NCBI GenBank assembly: GCA_947488545.1
Contig: CANKZE010000002.1
Span: forward strand, 19,872-83,871
DNA from: Bacteroidota bacterium
GTDB taxonomy: Bacteria > Bacteroidota > Bacteroidia > Flavobacteriales > Flavobacteriaceae
Reading direction: 5' to 3'
DNA length: 64,000 bases
Shown: positions 20,731 to 33,300 of the stretch, in pieces
Position numbering within the stretch: position 1 is the first letter of the stretch
Layout of the letters: each line of letters starts with the position of its first letter
Program-made: the position numbers and the translations under genes
Notes under the pieces: generated by a model
Database searches by the model: none
Told to the model about the DNA's origin: nothing
The model's input: the letters and a program-made list of their open reading frames with translations, nothing else

Positions 20731-22668
20731 TAATGAAATTACTATGAATTCACTTCTTCTATTGGCTTGGTGTTGCTCTTCAGTACACTCAACCCCATCA
20801 GAACAATTGTTTACTAATTTGGTTTCACCGTAACCTTTTGCTGTTAATCTATCAGCGGAAATACCTTGCTTAATCAACCATTTTCTAGTTGATTTAGCGC
20901 GATTATCTGATAAAATAATATTGTAAGCATGTGTTTGACGACTATCGGTATGCGAATTAATTGCAATTTTCATTGTAGGATATTCCAATAGTACCTCTAA
21001 AATTTTAGCCAATTCAATAGCGGCATCTTTACGGATATTGTATTTGTCAAGATCGAAATAAATTTCTTTAATATGGAAAACTTTTGACAAATCGGTTCCT
21101 GGAACAATTGGTATTTGTGTTTTCTCTATCGCTAAAGTTGTTTTCGTTTCACCAGTATAATTTGGTATTTGAATGTCTTTTTCATCTGTTGAATAGTCTG
21201 TTTTTGATGCTCTAATAAAGAAAGAAGCATTACAATCTACATATCCAAAATTGAATTCCCCTTTATCATTAGAAATTTGGGTACTAATAACTTTATTGTC
21301 TTTTGAGAATAAGGTAACTTCTGAACCCGGAAGAATTTCATTTGTTTGTTTATCTGTAACATTCCCGGCTAATTGTTGTTCGCATGGATACACAATCGGT
21401 TTGATTTGGGTAAACCCATAAATATCATCGTTTCCTTCCCCACCTTCTCTATTTGAAGTAAAAAAACCACGATTTGTAGTTTCGTTAATACAAAATGAAA
21501 AATCATCCATAGTTCCATTTACGGGAGCACCAATATTCAAAACAGAATTTCTTTTATCAATTTTATTTATATCGACTTGGAAAATATCAAGTCCTCCTAA
21601 ACCAGGTCTTCCGTCTGAAGCGAAATATAAAATTCCAGATTCAGAAATGAAAGGAAATGTTTCACGACCTTCAGTATTGATAGTTTTTCCTAAGTTTTCA
21701 GGTTCGCCAAAATTTCCATTTGGTTTAATCTCCACTTTATAAATATCAGATTTTCCTAATGTTCCTGGACGATCAGAAGCAAAATACAATGTTTTTTCAT
21801 CTGGACTTAAAGCAGGATGTGCAACTTGAAAATCATCTGAATTAAATGGAAGTTCGGTAATATTATCCCATTCTTGTTTTTGATTTTTTTGAGCGCGGTA
21901 AATTTTCAAAAAAACCGTACCTTCTGCATTTTGCCCTTTTTTACCTTTAATAAAATTATTTCTTGTGAAATAAACGGTATTGCCATCTTTTGTAAATACT
22001 GGAGTTGATTCATTAAATTTCGAATCGATAGTTTTTGCAAACTTTTTAGCATCAGAAACCAATCCATCAGAGTTTATGGTTCCCGAAAACAAAGAAGTGA
22101 ATGGTAAACCAGTCCAAGAATGAGTTCTTTTGTAAATACTTTTTGATTCTCTAGAGGTAGAAAACACCAATTGATCTTTGAAGAATGAACCTCCAAAATC
22201 GGAATTCGGAGAATTTATTGATAGTGTTTTTAGTTCAAATCGATCAGAATTTTGTTTGATATATTCTTTGTAATTGTTTTCCTTTTTTAATATTTGAGCT
22301 CGATTTTGCTCAGGAACTAAAGAAATATATTTCGACATATACTTATCCGATTCTTCGATTTGACCTATTGATTTCAAGGTTAAAGCATATCGATAATAGT
22401 ATTCAGGATTCAAATCGGTAGTTAGAGAAAATGCTTTTTGATACCATTCTGCAGCAATTTTATAATTGGCATTAAAATAATAGGCATCACCTATTTTCTC
22501 GCATATTTCGGGATTCACAAAACCTTTTTTGACAATTTTTTCATAGGTTTTTATTGCATCGATATAAGCTAATTTCTGGTTTAGTTTATCGCCCTTGATG
22601 ATTTTAGTGTTTTGAGCGAAAGCACCAATTGCAAAACTAAATAGTAACGAGTAAAATATATTTTTCAT
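20728..22668 (-). CDS. OmpA-family protein with TPR and PD40/WD40-like repeats (T9SS-associated, PorE-like architecture)
   Basis: N-terminal TPR, LYFASDRPGTLGKSDIYKVE repeats, C-terminal INSHTDSRQTHAYNIILSDNRAKSTRKWLIKQGI OmpA motif. Confidence 0.88.
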   Translation of the reverse strand: MKNIFYSLLFSFAIGAFAQNTKIIKGDKLNQKLAYIDAIKTYEKIVKKGFVNPEICEKIGDAYYFNANYKIAAEWYQKAFSLTTDLNPEYYYRYALTLKSIGQIEESDKYMSKYISLVPEQNRAQILKKENNYKEYIKQNSDRFELKTLSINSPNSDFGGSFFKDQLVFSTSRESKSIYKRTHSWTGLPFTSLFSGTINSDGLVSDAKKFAKTIDSKFNESTPVFTKDGNTVYFTRNNFIKGKKGQNAEGTVFLKIYRAQKNQKQEWDNITELPFNSDDFQVAHPALSPDEKTLYFASDRPGTLGKSDIYKVEIKPNGNFGEPENLGKTINTEGRETFPFISESGILYFASDGRPGLGGLDIFQVDINKIDKRNSVLNIGAPVNGTMDDFSFCINETTNRGFFTSNREGGEGNDDIYGFTQIKPIVYPCEQQLAGNVTDKQTNEILPGSEVTLFSKDNKVISTQISNDKGEFNFGYVDCNASFFIRASKTDYSTDEKDIQIPNYTGETKTTLAIEKTQIPIVPGTDLSKVFHIKEIYFDLDKYNIRKDAAIELAKILEVLLEYPTMKIAINSHTDSRQTHAYNIILSDNRAKSTRKWLIKQGISADRLTAKGYGETKLVNNCSDGVECTEEQHQANRRSEFIVISL

Positions 22669-22679
22669 AATTATTTAGA

Positions 22680-23594
22680 TTAAAAAAATCGTGGTGAAAC
22701 TAATTTATCCTTTTTATAAACAAACTCATAGCGGATAAAAACCTCATGGGAACCAAAATTATATCTTGACAAAGAAGTTGTATCAAAATCATAGCTATAC
22801 CCTATAAATAATGCGTCATTGACTTGAAATCCAGCCAATCCACTTACGGCTGCATCCCATCTATAAGCAGCTCCTAAAACGAATTTGTTCATGAACATGG
22901 CATTTCCAGAAAGATCTAATTGTACAGGTGCACCTGTTACGATTTTAGAAACCACTGCAGGTTTGAATTTAATAGAATTGGAAACATCAAAAACATAACC
23001 ACCAATTAAATAATAATTCATTCTTTGTGAATTGATAGCGATATCATTGTCGTTATAAAAATTAGATTCCATTATATTTGGAATCGACACTCCAAGGTAA
23101 TATTGATCGGAATGCAAAAAGGTTCCTACTCCAAAATTAGGAGACAATCTAGTACTTACACTTCTCCATTTTGGATCATTTGCTTGAAATGGGGTAACTT
23201 TATATTGGTCAAAACTAAAAAAACTTGCAGTTCCTTTCACTCCAAATGACAAGTTAGTCTTTTCATTCAATCGAATAGTATAAGAAATATCTCCCGAAAA
23301 AGTATTTTGTTCGGTTGGTCCAATTCTGTCTGAAATTGCAGATATTCCAAGACCTAAATTTGTTTCAGGAATTGGAGTATTTATTGAAAAAGTGCTAGTT
23401 GTGGGTGCTCCATCAAATCCAACCCATTGCGATCGGTGCAAAGCCAAAACACTTAATACATTTCTAGAACCCGCATAGGCAGGATTTACAGAAATTGTAT
23501 TGTACATATATTGAGAATATTGTGCCTCTTGCTGAGAATAAATTGAATTTACACACAATATTAATAAACCCAAAAAAGTAAATTTTATATTCAT
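22680..23594 (-). CDS. PorP/SprF family T9SS membrane protein
   Basis: QQEAQYSQYMYNTISVNPAYAGSRNVLSVLALHRSQWVGFDGAP is diagnostic. Confidence 0.93.
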   Translation of the reverse strand: MNIKFTFLGLLILCVNSIYSQQEAQYSQYMYNTISVNPAYAGSRNVLSVLALHRSQWVGFDGAPTTSTFSINTPIPETNLGLGISAISDRIGPTEQNTFSGDISYTIRLNEKTNLSFGVKGTASFFSFDQYKVTPFQANDPKWRSVSTRLSPNFGVGTFLHSDQYYLGVSIPNIMESNFYNDNDIAINSQRMNYYLIGGYVFDVSNSIKFKPAVVSKIVTGAPVQLDLSGNAMFMNKFVLGAAYRWDAAVSGLAGFQVNDALFIGYSYDFDTTSLSRYNFGSHEVFIRYEFVYKKDKLVSPRFF

Positions 23595-23605
23595 TTAATT
23601 TCCAA

Positions 23606-26302
23606 TTAATAAGTTAAATACAAATATCCTGTTTTTTCTAATCTAATACCACTTCTTGGCTTAGTATATTTAATTACATAATAATAAGTTCCCTCTGGAA
23701 GATTAGAATTTACTTCCACTGTTACTCTTCCTTCTGATCTTCCTCTGAAAGATTTATCACCATTATTATAACTATTGATCTCGTAAACCAAAATTCCCCA
23801 TCTATTAAAAATTTGTACATTATTGTCGGGATAGAATGTAATACCATCAATCATGAATACTTCATTCAATCCATCATTATCTACTGAAACAAAGTTATAT
23901 ACCGTTACATCGCATTCGTTAATTTTTACCAAAACAGGAAATCTTGTTAAGCTAGGACATCCATTAATAATGGCTTCTGCATAATAGGTCGTTTGATTTT
24001 GTAAAACTGTTGTTAACGGAAGCGGAGTTCCACCAGTAGCTTGGGTAAACCATTGAACAGTATTACCATTACTATTTACAGTTAAATCTGATAATATTGC
24101 TGTAAAACAAAATTCTTGAGTTGAATTACCTGTTGGAGTTGCAGGTAATGCTGTAATGTTAATTGTTGCAGTATTTGCAATTGGCACACAAGGAGAAACA
24201 GCAGAAATACTATAATTAAATATACTGGTATTTGCTCCAAAAGCAGGAGTATATAAGCCTGAACCTGCATTAAATACTCCGCCAGAACCGGATGATTGGC
24301 TCCAAATTCCACCTGTTTCTTGATTTGAAATAACTGTATTTAAATCAATTACAGACCCAAAATCTTCACAAATAGCTAAACTTCCGTTTAATCCTAATTG
24401 CGGTTGGCGATTTAGGGTTACTGTGGCTAGACTTTCATCGTCACTACAACCCACTAATCCGGTTACAGTATATTTAAAAATACTAGTTGTTGCTCCTAAA
24501 GCAGGTGAAAAAGTTCCTGCGCCAGCGTTAAAAGTTCCGCCAATTCCTGAAACTCTTGTCCACGAACCAGATGATTGCTGATTTGAAATAACAGAAGCTA
24601 AATTAATTGGTGTAAAATTACTATCACACCTTATCAATGCTCCATCAAGACCAGCATTAGAACGAGGATTAACAACAACCGTGGCTATATTCGTTACATT
24701 CACACATGGTGAAACTGCTGTAACAGTATATAAAAAAGTGCTCGATGTGGCAGCATTTGCAGTTGTATAAGTTCCATTAGAATTAAATACCCCGCCAGAA
24801 CCCGTTAATCGAGTCCATGTTCCTCCAGACTCTTCATTTGTTAAAATTGACGATAATTGAATTGGAGTTGTATTTGAGTCACAAATGGTAATTGAATTAT
24901 CAATTCCAGCAACTGGTTGTCTTTGAATTACAATAGGAAAACTAACATTTCTAGCAGGACACCCTTGAAAAGCAGGAATTAAGTAATTAATATCATAGCT
25001 GCCTGAAGGAACGTTTAATGGAGAAAATTCACCATTATTTGGATTTACTCCAATACCAGAAGGAACTGATGAATAGGTTCCCCCTTGATAACTTCCAGTA
25101 CCCGATATTTGAACCTGTTGCAAACTATTGTTTGAATTACAGAACAAGCCTATTGGATAGTTTATGGTAGCTGTTGGCGGTGCTACAACCGTAACTTGCT
25201 TAGTAATTGAATCTACACAACCTATTGAATTTGTAACTGTTAAAGTTACATCATAGGTTCCTGGATTTGCATAAACGTGAGTTGGAGAAACGGAAGTTGA
25301 AGTTTGTCCATCACCAAAATTCCACAAAAATGAAATAGAAGTTAAATCAGTACCAGGTGAAGTAGTTGATAAATTTGTAAAATTAGCACCACTAGCACAA
25401 TTATTTTGTTGTGTTAAATTAAAATCAGGAATTGGAGGTGCTGGTTGTAAAACTGACGTTAAACTGACTCTACATCCAGTCACTGAAGTTAATTGACAAC
25501 TTACCGTTTGACCAATAATTGGGTTGGTAATTGAAATACTCTGTGAAGTTGCTCCATTACTCCATAAATAGGTAAATCCAATTGGAGCTGTAAGAGTTAC
25601 TACTGAAGAACCCGCGCAAAAATTGGTGTTGATTCTTAGCGCTGTACAATAGGCATCTAAATAGGCATATCCATAATGACCTCCTAAATCGCAATCTCCT
25701 GTGGCGAAAACCAAACTAATTTGTTGTCCAATGTAGGGAGTTAAATCAATTCCAACTGTTGTCCAATTTTTATATACAACGCCTCCACAATTTTGAAACC
25801 CTGGAATATTATCATCGGCAACAACTAAATAGTAACCACAAACCGGATCAATAACTTGACCACTAGCGTTTAATATTTTAAGTTCAAACCTTGGTTGATC
25901 AACGGCAGTATGCGATGGATCTTGAAGAACAACGGCGTATTTATAAATAAATAAAGCATTAGAAGCATCTACAACAGGAATTGTATAGGTTAACTTTTCA
26001 GCTTGTCTTCCCACAGATGAATTTCCTAATCGTGCAGAGTGAGTTCCGCCTGGAGCCACTACCGTTACGTTATTACAAGTATTAGGATCAGTCCCTGTAC
26101 CTGTCATAATGGTATGCCTCCCCGTAATAATAGCCGATGGAGTTGTTGAAATTGGACAACAAGTACCTGTTTGACCACTCCAACCATTAAAATTTCCTAA
26201 TTCAAAATCAGAATTTGTACAAGAGGAGGTTTGACTTTGGGCCAAGAGACTTGAAAAAAATAATAATATTAAAAGTCCAATTCTAAGTAATTTCATAATC
26301 AA
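23606..26302 (-). CDS. PKD-domain surface protein with gliding-motility-type (T9SS type B) C-terminal domain
   Basis: PKD segment FLWNFGDGQTSTSVSPTHVYANPGTYDVTLTVTN; C-terminal VYNFVSVDNDGLNEVFMIDGITFYPDNNVQIFNRWGILVYE...GTYYYVIKY. Confidence 0.92.
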   Translation of the reverse strand: MIMKLLRIGLLILLFFSSLLAQSQTSSCTNSDFELGNFNGWSGQTGTCCPISTTPSAIITGRHTIMTGTGTDPNTCNNVTVVAPGGTHSARLGNSSVGRQAEKLTYTIPVVDASNALFIYKYAVVLQDPSHTAVDQPRFELKILNASGQVIDPVCGYYLVVADDNIPGFQNCGGVVYKNWTTVGIDLTPYIGQQISLVFATGDCDLGGHYGYAYLDAYCTALRINTNFCAGSSVVTLTAPIGFTYLWSNGATSQSISITNPIIGQTVSCQLTSVTGCRVSLTSVLQPAPPIPDFNLTQQNNCASGANFTNLSTTSPGTDLTSISFLWNFGDGQTSTSVSPTHVYANPGTYDVTLTVTNSIGCVDSITKQVTVVAPPTATINYPIGLFCNSNNSLQQVQISGTGSYQGGTYSSVPSGIGVNPNNGEFSPLNVPSGSYDINYLIPAFQGCPARNVSFPIVIQRQPVAGIDNSITICDSNTTPIQLSSILTNEESGGTWTRLTGSGGVFNSNGTYTTANAATSSTFLYTVTAVSPCVNVTNIATVVVNPRSNAGLDGALIRCDSNFTPINLASVISNQQSSGSWTRVSGIGGTFNAGAGTFSPALGATTSIFKYTVTGLVGCSDDESLATVTLNRQPQLGLNGSLAICEDFGSVIDLNTVISNQETGGIWSQSSGSGGVFNAGSGLYTPAFGANTSIFNYSISAVSPCVPIANTATINITALPATPTGNSTQEFCFTAILSDLTVNSNGNTVQWFTQATGGTPLPLTTVLQNQTTYYAEAIINGCPSLTRFPVLVKINECDVTVYNFVSVDNDGLNEVFMIDGITFYPDNNVQIFNRWGILVYEINSYNNGDKSFRGRSEGRVTVEVNSNLPEGTYYYVIKYTKPRSGIRLEKTGYLYLTY

Positions 26303-26318
26303 TTGAGATTAATAGTTG

Positions 26319-27305
26319 TTAATAGTAATTTGGGCAACCAAAGCAATTCTCATTTTTATCAAATTCATAAGAAATTGAAATTTCATAAACTCCACCAGTT
26401 CTTCCGATTTGACTTGTACTAAAATCATAAGAATAACCAAACTTAAAGCCTTCATATTTCAAACCTACAAAAGCATTCAAAGAGGTTAAAAAATGACTAT
26501 TTGGATTTGTTCTGATTGGATTTGTAGCAGCTAATAAACCAAATGAAAGATGCCCGTTTACATATTGAGGTCCAATATCAAATCTATTATATTCTCCCTG
26601 GTGCATGAAATTAGTTAGTAAATACAAACTATCTTCATTACCCATTCGACCAAAATTGGTATTTAATGGAAACTCGATTGAAGAATGTATTGATAAAAAC
26701 ATATCTAAGTTGTTGTTATCATTAAAAGCCATTGAAATATTAGGTCTGTTCAAATGCTTAAGGGTTAACCCAACCCAAGATCTTTCATTGTTTAATAAAA
26801 GTGAAGTACTAATATCAAAGAAATTCATTTTTTCATTTAACAAAATTGGATCAATACTTGTTGAGTTGATTACACCATTACTAATATTAATTTGATCTCC
26901 CAATAACAAATCTTGGAATCCAAAGGACTTATTTCCATAACCTAGTGATAAACTAGGTCTAAAAAACCAGTCGTCATTAATTTGGAATTTTAAAGCATAA
27001 TTTAAATTAACTTGGGTAAAATTATAACGGGTCGTAGTTTCCTTATGATTTAAAACACTAATCCCTATTCCACTATTAAGATCTTCGAACCAATTATCTA
27101 CGTATGCAAATTGAGTATTGATACTAAAATTAAGCCTTGGCCACTGAGTTCGATGAATTATCCCTGCTTTCGGACCTTCTTTAGCACCAGCAAAAGAGGA
27201 GTTAAAACTCTCCGGAATCATAAAATATTGAGTGAATATAGGGTCTTGAGCATAAATACTACTCAAACTAAAAAACAAACAAATTGAAATTATTATCTTT
27301 TTCAT
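26319..27305 (-). CDS. Second PorP/SprF family membrane protein
   Basis: QDPIFTQYFMIPESFNSSFAGAKEGPKAGIIHRTQWP. Confidence 0.9.
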   Translation of the reverse strand: MKKIIISICLFFSLSSIYAQDPIFTQYFMIPESFNSSFAGAKEGPKAGIIHRTQWPRLNFSINTQFAYVDNWFEDLNSGIGISVLNHKETTTRYNFTQVNLNYALKFQINDDWFFRPSLSLGYGNKSFGFQDLLLGDQINISNGVINSTSIDPILLNEKMNFFDISTSLLLNNERSWVGLTLKHLNRPNISMAFNDNNNLDMFLSIHSSIEFPLNTNFGRMGNEDSLYLLTNFMHQGEYNRFDIGPQYVNGHLSFGLLAATNPIRTNPNSHFLTSLNAFVGLKYEGFKFGYSYDFSTSQIGRTGGVYEISISYEFDKNENCFGCPNYY

Positions 27306-27309
27306 TATC

Positions 27310-30300
27310 TTATTTAATTAAAGTAAATGGACCATTATAATCTACAATTGCTCCGAAAAGTGTTGTTGCTCTTACCACTATGATGTAATTTCCATTTTCA
27401 CTTTCGTGTCCATTTATAGTTCCATCCCATCCTTTTAATGTAGGTCCTGATTCAACATATAGTAGTGAACCCCAAGTGTCGTAAACTCTCATTTCTAGCT
27501 CTTTCATACAGTTGTATTCAGGTTTAAAGTTGTCATTTATACCGTCATGATTTGCTGGTGTAAAAGCATTAGGTACAATCATATCGTATCCTCTTGTTAC
27601 AGCAATTGTTTGGGTGATACTATAAGTACAAGTAACTCCTCCAATGGTATAATTTACAACTAGTGTAATATTATGATCACCAATTGTAGTAAAAGTATGT
27701 GAAACTGAATTGGCTCCAGCCAATGAAACTCCATCCACAAACCATTCTATAGAGGTGAAATTTCCTGTAGATACATTTGTAAACGAGATTGGATCATTGA
27801 TTGAATAAACCCCACAAATTGTCATTGCACTTGATGAAATATTCATTAATGGATTACCAATAACAGGAAGATTTACGACTACTGGGAATTGAACTGGAAT
27901 ACATCCAAATGTAATTCCTTCCTGATCATTTACATCTACAAAGTAATTTCCATTTACATCAGTAGTCATACATTGAGGATTTGGAGGTCCCGCACATGGC
28001 ACTCCTCCAGACCAATTATAAACATAACCCGGAATTCCGCCTGAAGCAAAAATATAATTCGTTTGAGATACATTTTTAATTGGACAATTAACATTTAGAT
28101 TCGATGTAATAAAACCTGTAATAGGTGTAGGTCTCGTTAAAGTAAGAGTTCTCGTATTTGCAGGACAGTTATTTACATCGGCAATTGCAATAGTATAGGT
28201 ACCGGCACTTAATCCATTTAAACACCAATCATTAGGAGTTGAAATATTAGTAGATCTAACCCAGCCTGGACCAACAGGGAAAGGATTAGTACCACCAGTT
28301 ATTGAAATACAAATAGATCCATTATTGTATAGCCTATTAGGGAAGCAATTTGGATTTGTAGCGCTTTTAATTGTGAATGCTAAAGGGCCTGGTTGAGTCA
28401 CTGTTATAGAAGTAGAAGAACGACAACCATTTGCATCAATTACCGTATAAAGATGAAGCCCAGCAGTAACAGTATAATTACCATAATCTCCAGCATTAAT
28501 AGTATAAAGTGGAGTTCCACCAATCGCAGTTACAGTAACAACAGCAGTTCCTCCATTACATAATACTGGAGAAGTAACTGCAGATGACGCTACTAATAAT
28601 GGTGGTTCTGTAACTACAATTGTCACTGTATTTGAAATACACCCATTAGAATCTCTAACAAAATAAGTATGGGTTCCAGCATAAACAGTGTAATTTCCTG
28701 TTCCAACATATCCACTGCCTGGCACACCTCCAGTAGCACCAACCGATATTATTGCAGTACCACCTTTACACAATATAGGTGATATTATGGTAGCTGTGGC
28801 AATAACTGGTGTTGGCTGAGTAATTGTAAATGGAACCGAGGCACTACAACCATTAGCATCTGATATGGTATAAGTTCCAGAGCCTGCAGAAACCGTAATT
28901 GGACCTGTTCCTGAATATAGAGGTCCAGTCGCATAAGGGGTTCCTCCAGTTCCAGAAATAGTAATAACTCCAGTACCTCCGTTACATAATATTGGTGAGG
29001 TAACAGTCGCAGATGCTACTAAAAGTGTTGGCTGTGTAATATTTAATAATACAGTATTTGAACATCCATTAGCATCTGTAACAGTGAATGGAATGTTATT
29101 TCCAGCAGGGACAGAGAAAGTTCCTGTACCTGTATAATTTTGAACGCCTCCAATTGCTGAAACAGTTACAGTTGCATTACCTCCAAAACAAGAAATTGGA
29201 GTTGTAACTACAGCTGTAACTTGAAGTAATGGTGGTTCAGTTACATTAATTGTAATTGATTTTTGACAGCCATTAAAATCAGTAACTGTGAAAACATTTA
29301 CTCCAGCCGAAACTGTAAATACTCCGGTACCGCTATAAACAGGTGATCCCGAAGTGGTATTTGGAACTCCACCCGTTGCTGTAACAGTAACAGTGGCAGT
29401 TCCTCCAAAACATCTAATCGGAGTTGTAATATTTGCAGTAGCAACTAATAATGAAGGCTGAGTAATTACTCCAGATCCATTAAAAGTACAACCGTTGGCA
29501 TCAGTTACTAAGACGTTATAAGCGCCTGCTGGCAAATTGGTTGCACTTGAAGTGATTTCATTACTTGGAGTCCATAAATATTGATATTGACTACCGGTTG
29601 TAAATGGTATTCCTCCAGTAACGACCGCTTGATAAGTTGCAAAATTACCATTACATAAAATTGCTGCCGTTTGAGTTACTGTTGCTTGTAATGCCGGCGG
29701 TGCAGTTAATACGATATTTCTAATTATATCCGGACAGTTGCTCACTAAATCTCTAATTACTACTGTATAATTCCCTGCTGACAACCCTGTGAAATTAGCA
29801 GGATTTGGCAAAGTTATTGTGTTTGGACCTAAAGGGTTTAAAATTACATTTATTGGACCATTACCACCGGTAACATTTATCCCAATAGAACCATTATTAC
29901 CTCCATTACAAGAAACTTGAAAACCATTATAATTAGATAATGTTGAAGTTATTACTAAAGGAGCTGGATCAGTTATTGTGTAAGGACCAAACTGCTTTTG
30001 ACAATTTACACTATCAGTTACAACAAGATAATAAGTTCCTCCACAAATATTCTGTAAAATACTTATGTTTCCTTGTGCTAATGATGTGTTAATTGGAACA
30101 TTTCCACTACTAGTAACCTGAAACCACTGATATTGATAAGGATTTGTTGTCGATGCAAATGGGGTTCCTCCAGAAACAGCTACCTGAATAATACCATTAC
30201 AACCTGTTGCAATATCACAATTAGTGTTGTTTATAGGATTTACTGCCGGAACTGAAATCATTGGCGGCGGAACAGTAACAGTATAATTAAAGCGATAAGT

Positions 30301-33300
30301 ACAACTATATGAATCTGTGATATCTACCCAGTAATTACCAGAACATAAATTGGTTTGGGTAGGTGTTGCTCCTGGAACACTCCATTGATAATTAAATGGT
30401 GAACCACCCGTTGGTGCAAGTAAAATACTACCATTACAAAATGGAGGATTAGAATTACAAATTACGTTATTAATTGTTTCGTTTGGTTTAACTTTTGGAT
30501 TTACAGTTACTGTAATTGTGAAAGGTAGCCCCTGACAACTGCCGGTAATTGGTGTTACATTATAAACAACATCATAAGGAATTGCTCCATTATTTGTTAA
30601 AGTCTGAGTAATATTTGATTGAGGTACAATCATGTCTGAAAAACCTGAAACCAATGAATTTGGAGTAGGATTAACAAACCATCTATATTGAGTTCCAGTA
30701 GGAACTATTTCTGGAAGTACAGATCCCGATGGATTTATATTAAAACTCGCATCACTACAAATAGTTACCGTTTTATTTGAAATGAATGCTATTGAATTAA
30801 CAATAACAGTTGAGATATTTGTAGTTAAAGTACCACATCCACCCGCAGAATATTGAATTATGCAATAATAATATTTTGTATCATTTATATTTGTGGAACT
30901 ATACGTAGCATTTGTTGCACCTGCGATTGCAGTACCACCAACAATTGAATTAATAGTATTTGAATACCACTGATAAGTAGGAATTCCTGTTCCATTTATA
31001 ACTGTTACACTGAGTGGTGTTGATGGAACATTTTGACAAATTGTTTGATTAGCAAGAGGTTGGTTACTAATTGTAGGTACCGCAACAATAATTACCTCCG
31101 AAGCTGAAGATGTTACAGAACATCCTAATCCCGTTTGAGTTATTATACAATAGTAATATTTAAATTCAACAACCGAATTTGGAGGTGTAAAAGTTGGTGA
31201 ATTCGCTCCAGATATTAGAGTTCCTGTTGTAGTATTATTAGTCGTATTGCTATACCATTGGTAACTGAACGTACCTACTCCTCCACTTGGGGTAACCACT
31301 AAATTAGTAGGGGTTGTTCCTTGACAAATCGTTTGACTACTTGGGGTAATGGTAACTGTTGGATCCGCAACTACATGAACTAATGCTGTAGCACTAGCAA
31401 CGCTTCCACATCCTGATCCCGATAATGAGACCATAGCATAATAGTAATAATCTACTGGTGTATTAAATACTGGTGGAGTATACGATGAACCGTTTGCACC
31501 AGATATAGAGGTACCACCCGTATTAGCATTGGTTGTATTACTGTACCACTGGTAAGTAGCTGTTCCTACTCCATCGGTATAGGCAACTGTTAATGGTGCA
31601 ATAGTACCTCCTCTACAAATATCTTGACTCGCTAAAGGTTGAGTGGTAATCGTTTGAATTGGATTGACTATAACTTGAGCTATGTTGGAAGTAGCTGTAG
31701 TACATCCGCCTGAATTATAAGTAGCAATACAATAGTAATAAAGTGTACCAGTAGCCGAGGTTGGTGGAACATAACTAAGACTTGTAGCACCTGCAATAGC
31801 GTTACCAGTAAGAACATTCACCGTGTTGGAATACCACTGGTACGTTGGGGTACCCGTACCGTTAATAAAAGCTACAGATAAAGTAGTTGGAGTTCCATTC
31901 AAACAAACTGTTTGCGTTGGTGTTGGCTGTAAATGGGTAATTGGTGCAGCAACTGTAACCACTTGAACTACAGGTGTTGTATAATTACAATTTAAACCAT
32001 TTGATATTATACAATAATAATAATTAGTTTGAACAGTACTTGTTGGAGGAATAAAAGTTGAAGTAGTTACTGCCGGTACTAAAGGTATTCCCCCAATTGT
32101 ATTAGGAGCAACATTACTATACCATTGATAAGTATAAACACCAGAAGGAATTCCTGCACTTGCAGTAACCACAATTGGAGTTGGTGGTGTATTTTGACAA
32201 ATAGTTTGTGTTGAAGGTGTAATTGTAGCATTTGGGTCACCATAAACATTCACTTGGGCTATGTTGCTAAATACACAACCACAACCTAATCCATTCAAAC
32301 ATACACGTGCAAAGTAATAATAAGTTCCTGTCGCTAAAAATAAAGGAGGTGTGTAAGTTGGATTTATAGCACCACTAATTATTGTTGCTCCTGTTGTAGT
32401 AGGTGAAGTATTATAAAACCACTGGTAATCTGGATTTCCATAACCATTAATATACGCTACATTAAATGCTGGAACTGTTCCTCCTACACAAATATCTTGT
32501 GTTGGAGTTGGGTGAACAGAAATAGTTGGGGGAGGGTAAACTGAAATTGTAAATTGACTTGTTGGTCCAGGGCATCCTACTCCACCATTCGTATAAGTTG
32601 GAGTAACAACCACTGTACTAGTAGCTATTCCAGAACCAATATTTGAAGCAGTAAATGATATATTTCCCGATCCAATAGCCGGAAGACCAATATTTGGAGT
32701 TTGAGTACTAGTCCAATCATAAACCGTTGTTCCTGGTACATTATTTGTTGTAAAACTAACATTTACAATTCCGCCATCACATAAACTTTGGTTAGCATTT
32801 GAATTAACTTGACCTAATGGATTTACAGTAACTGTAGCATTTATTTTACAACCATTTGAGTTAGTATAAGTAATTATTGTTGTACCTGTATTTACTGCGG
32901 AAACTAAACCTGTAGTGCTGTTAATAGTTGCAATTGTAGGAACAGAAGATACCCAAGCACTTGTTGTCGCAGGTGTTCCACTACCCGTAAGCTGGGTAGT
33001 TGATCCTTTACAAACAAATAAAGTCCCTGAGATAGTTGGAAGAGGGTTTACAGTAATTATTGCTGTTCTCTGACAACCATTTGAATTGGTATAAGTTATT
33101 GTTGCAGTTCCAGGACTAATACCAGTAACCAAACCAGAATTACTTACAGTTGCAATACTAGTATCCGAGGAACCCCATGGATTTAAAGTTGCCGCAGTAG
33201 GACTACCAGTTAATTGAGTAGTTGTACCAATACAAACATTTAAAGTTCCTGAAATAGTTGGTAAAGGATTTACGGTTATAGTAACTTTAGTAGAAATTGC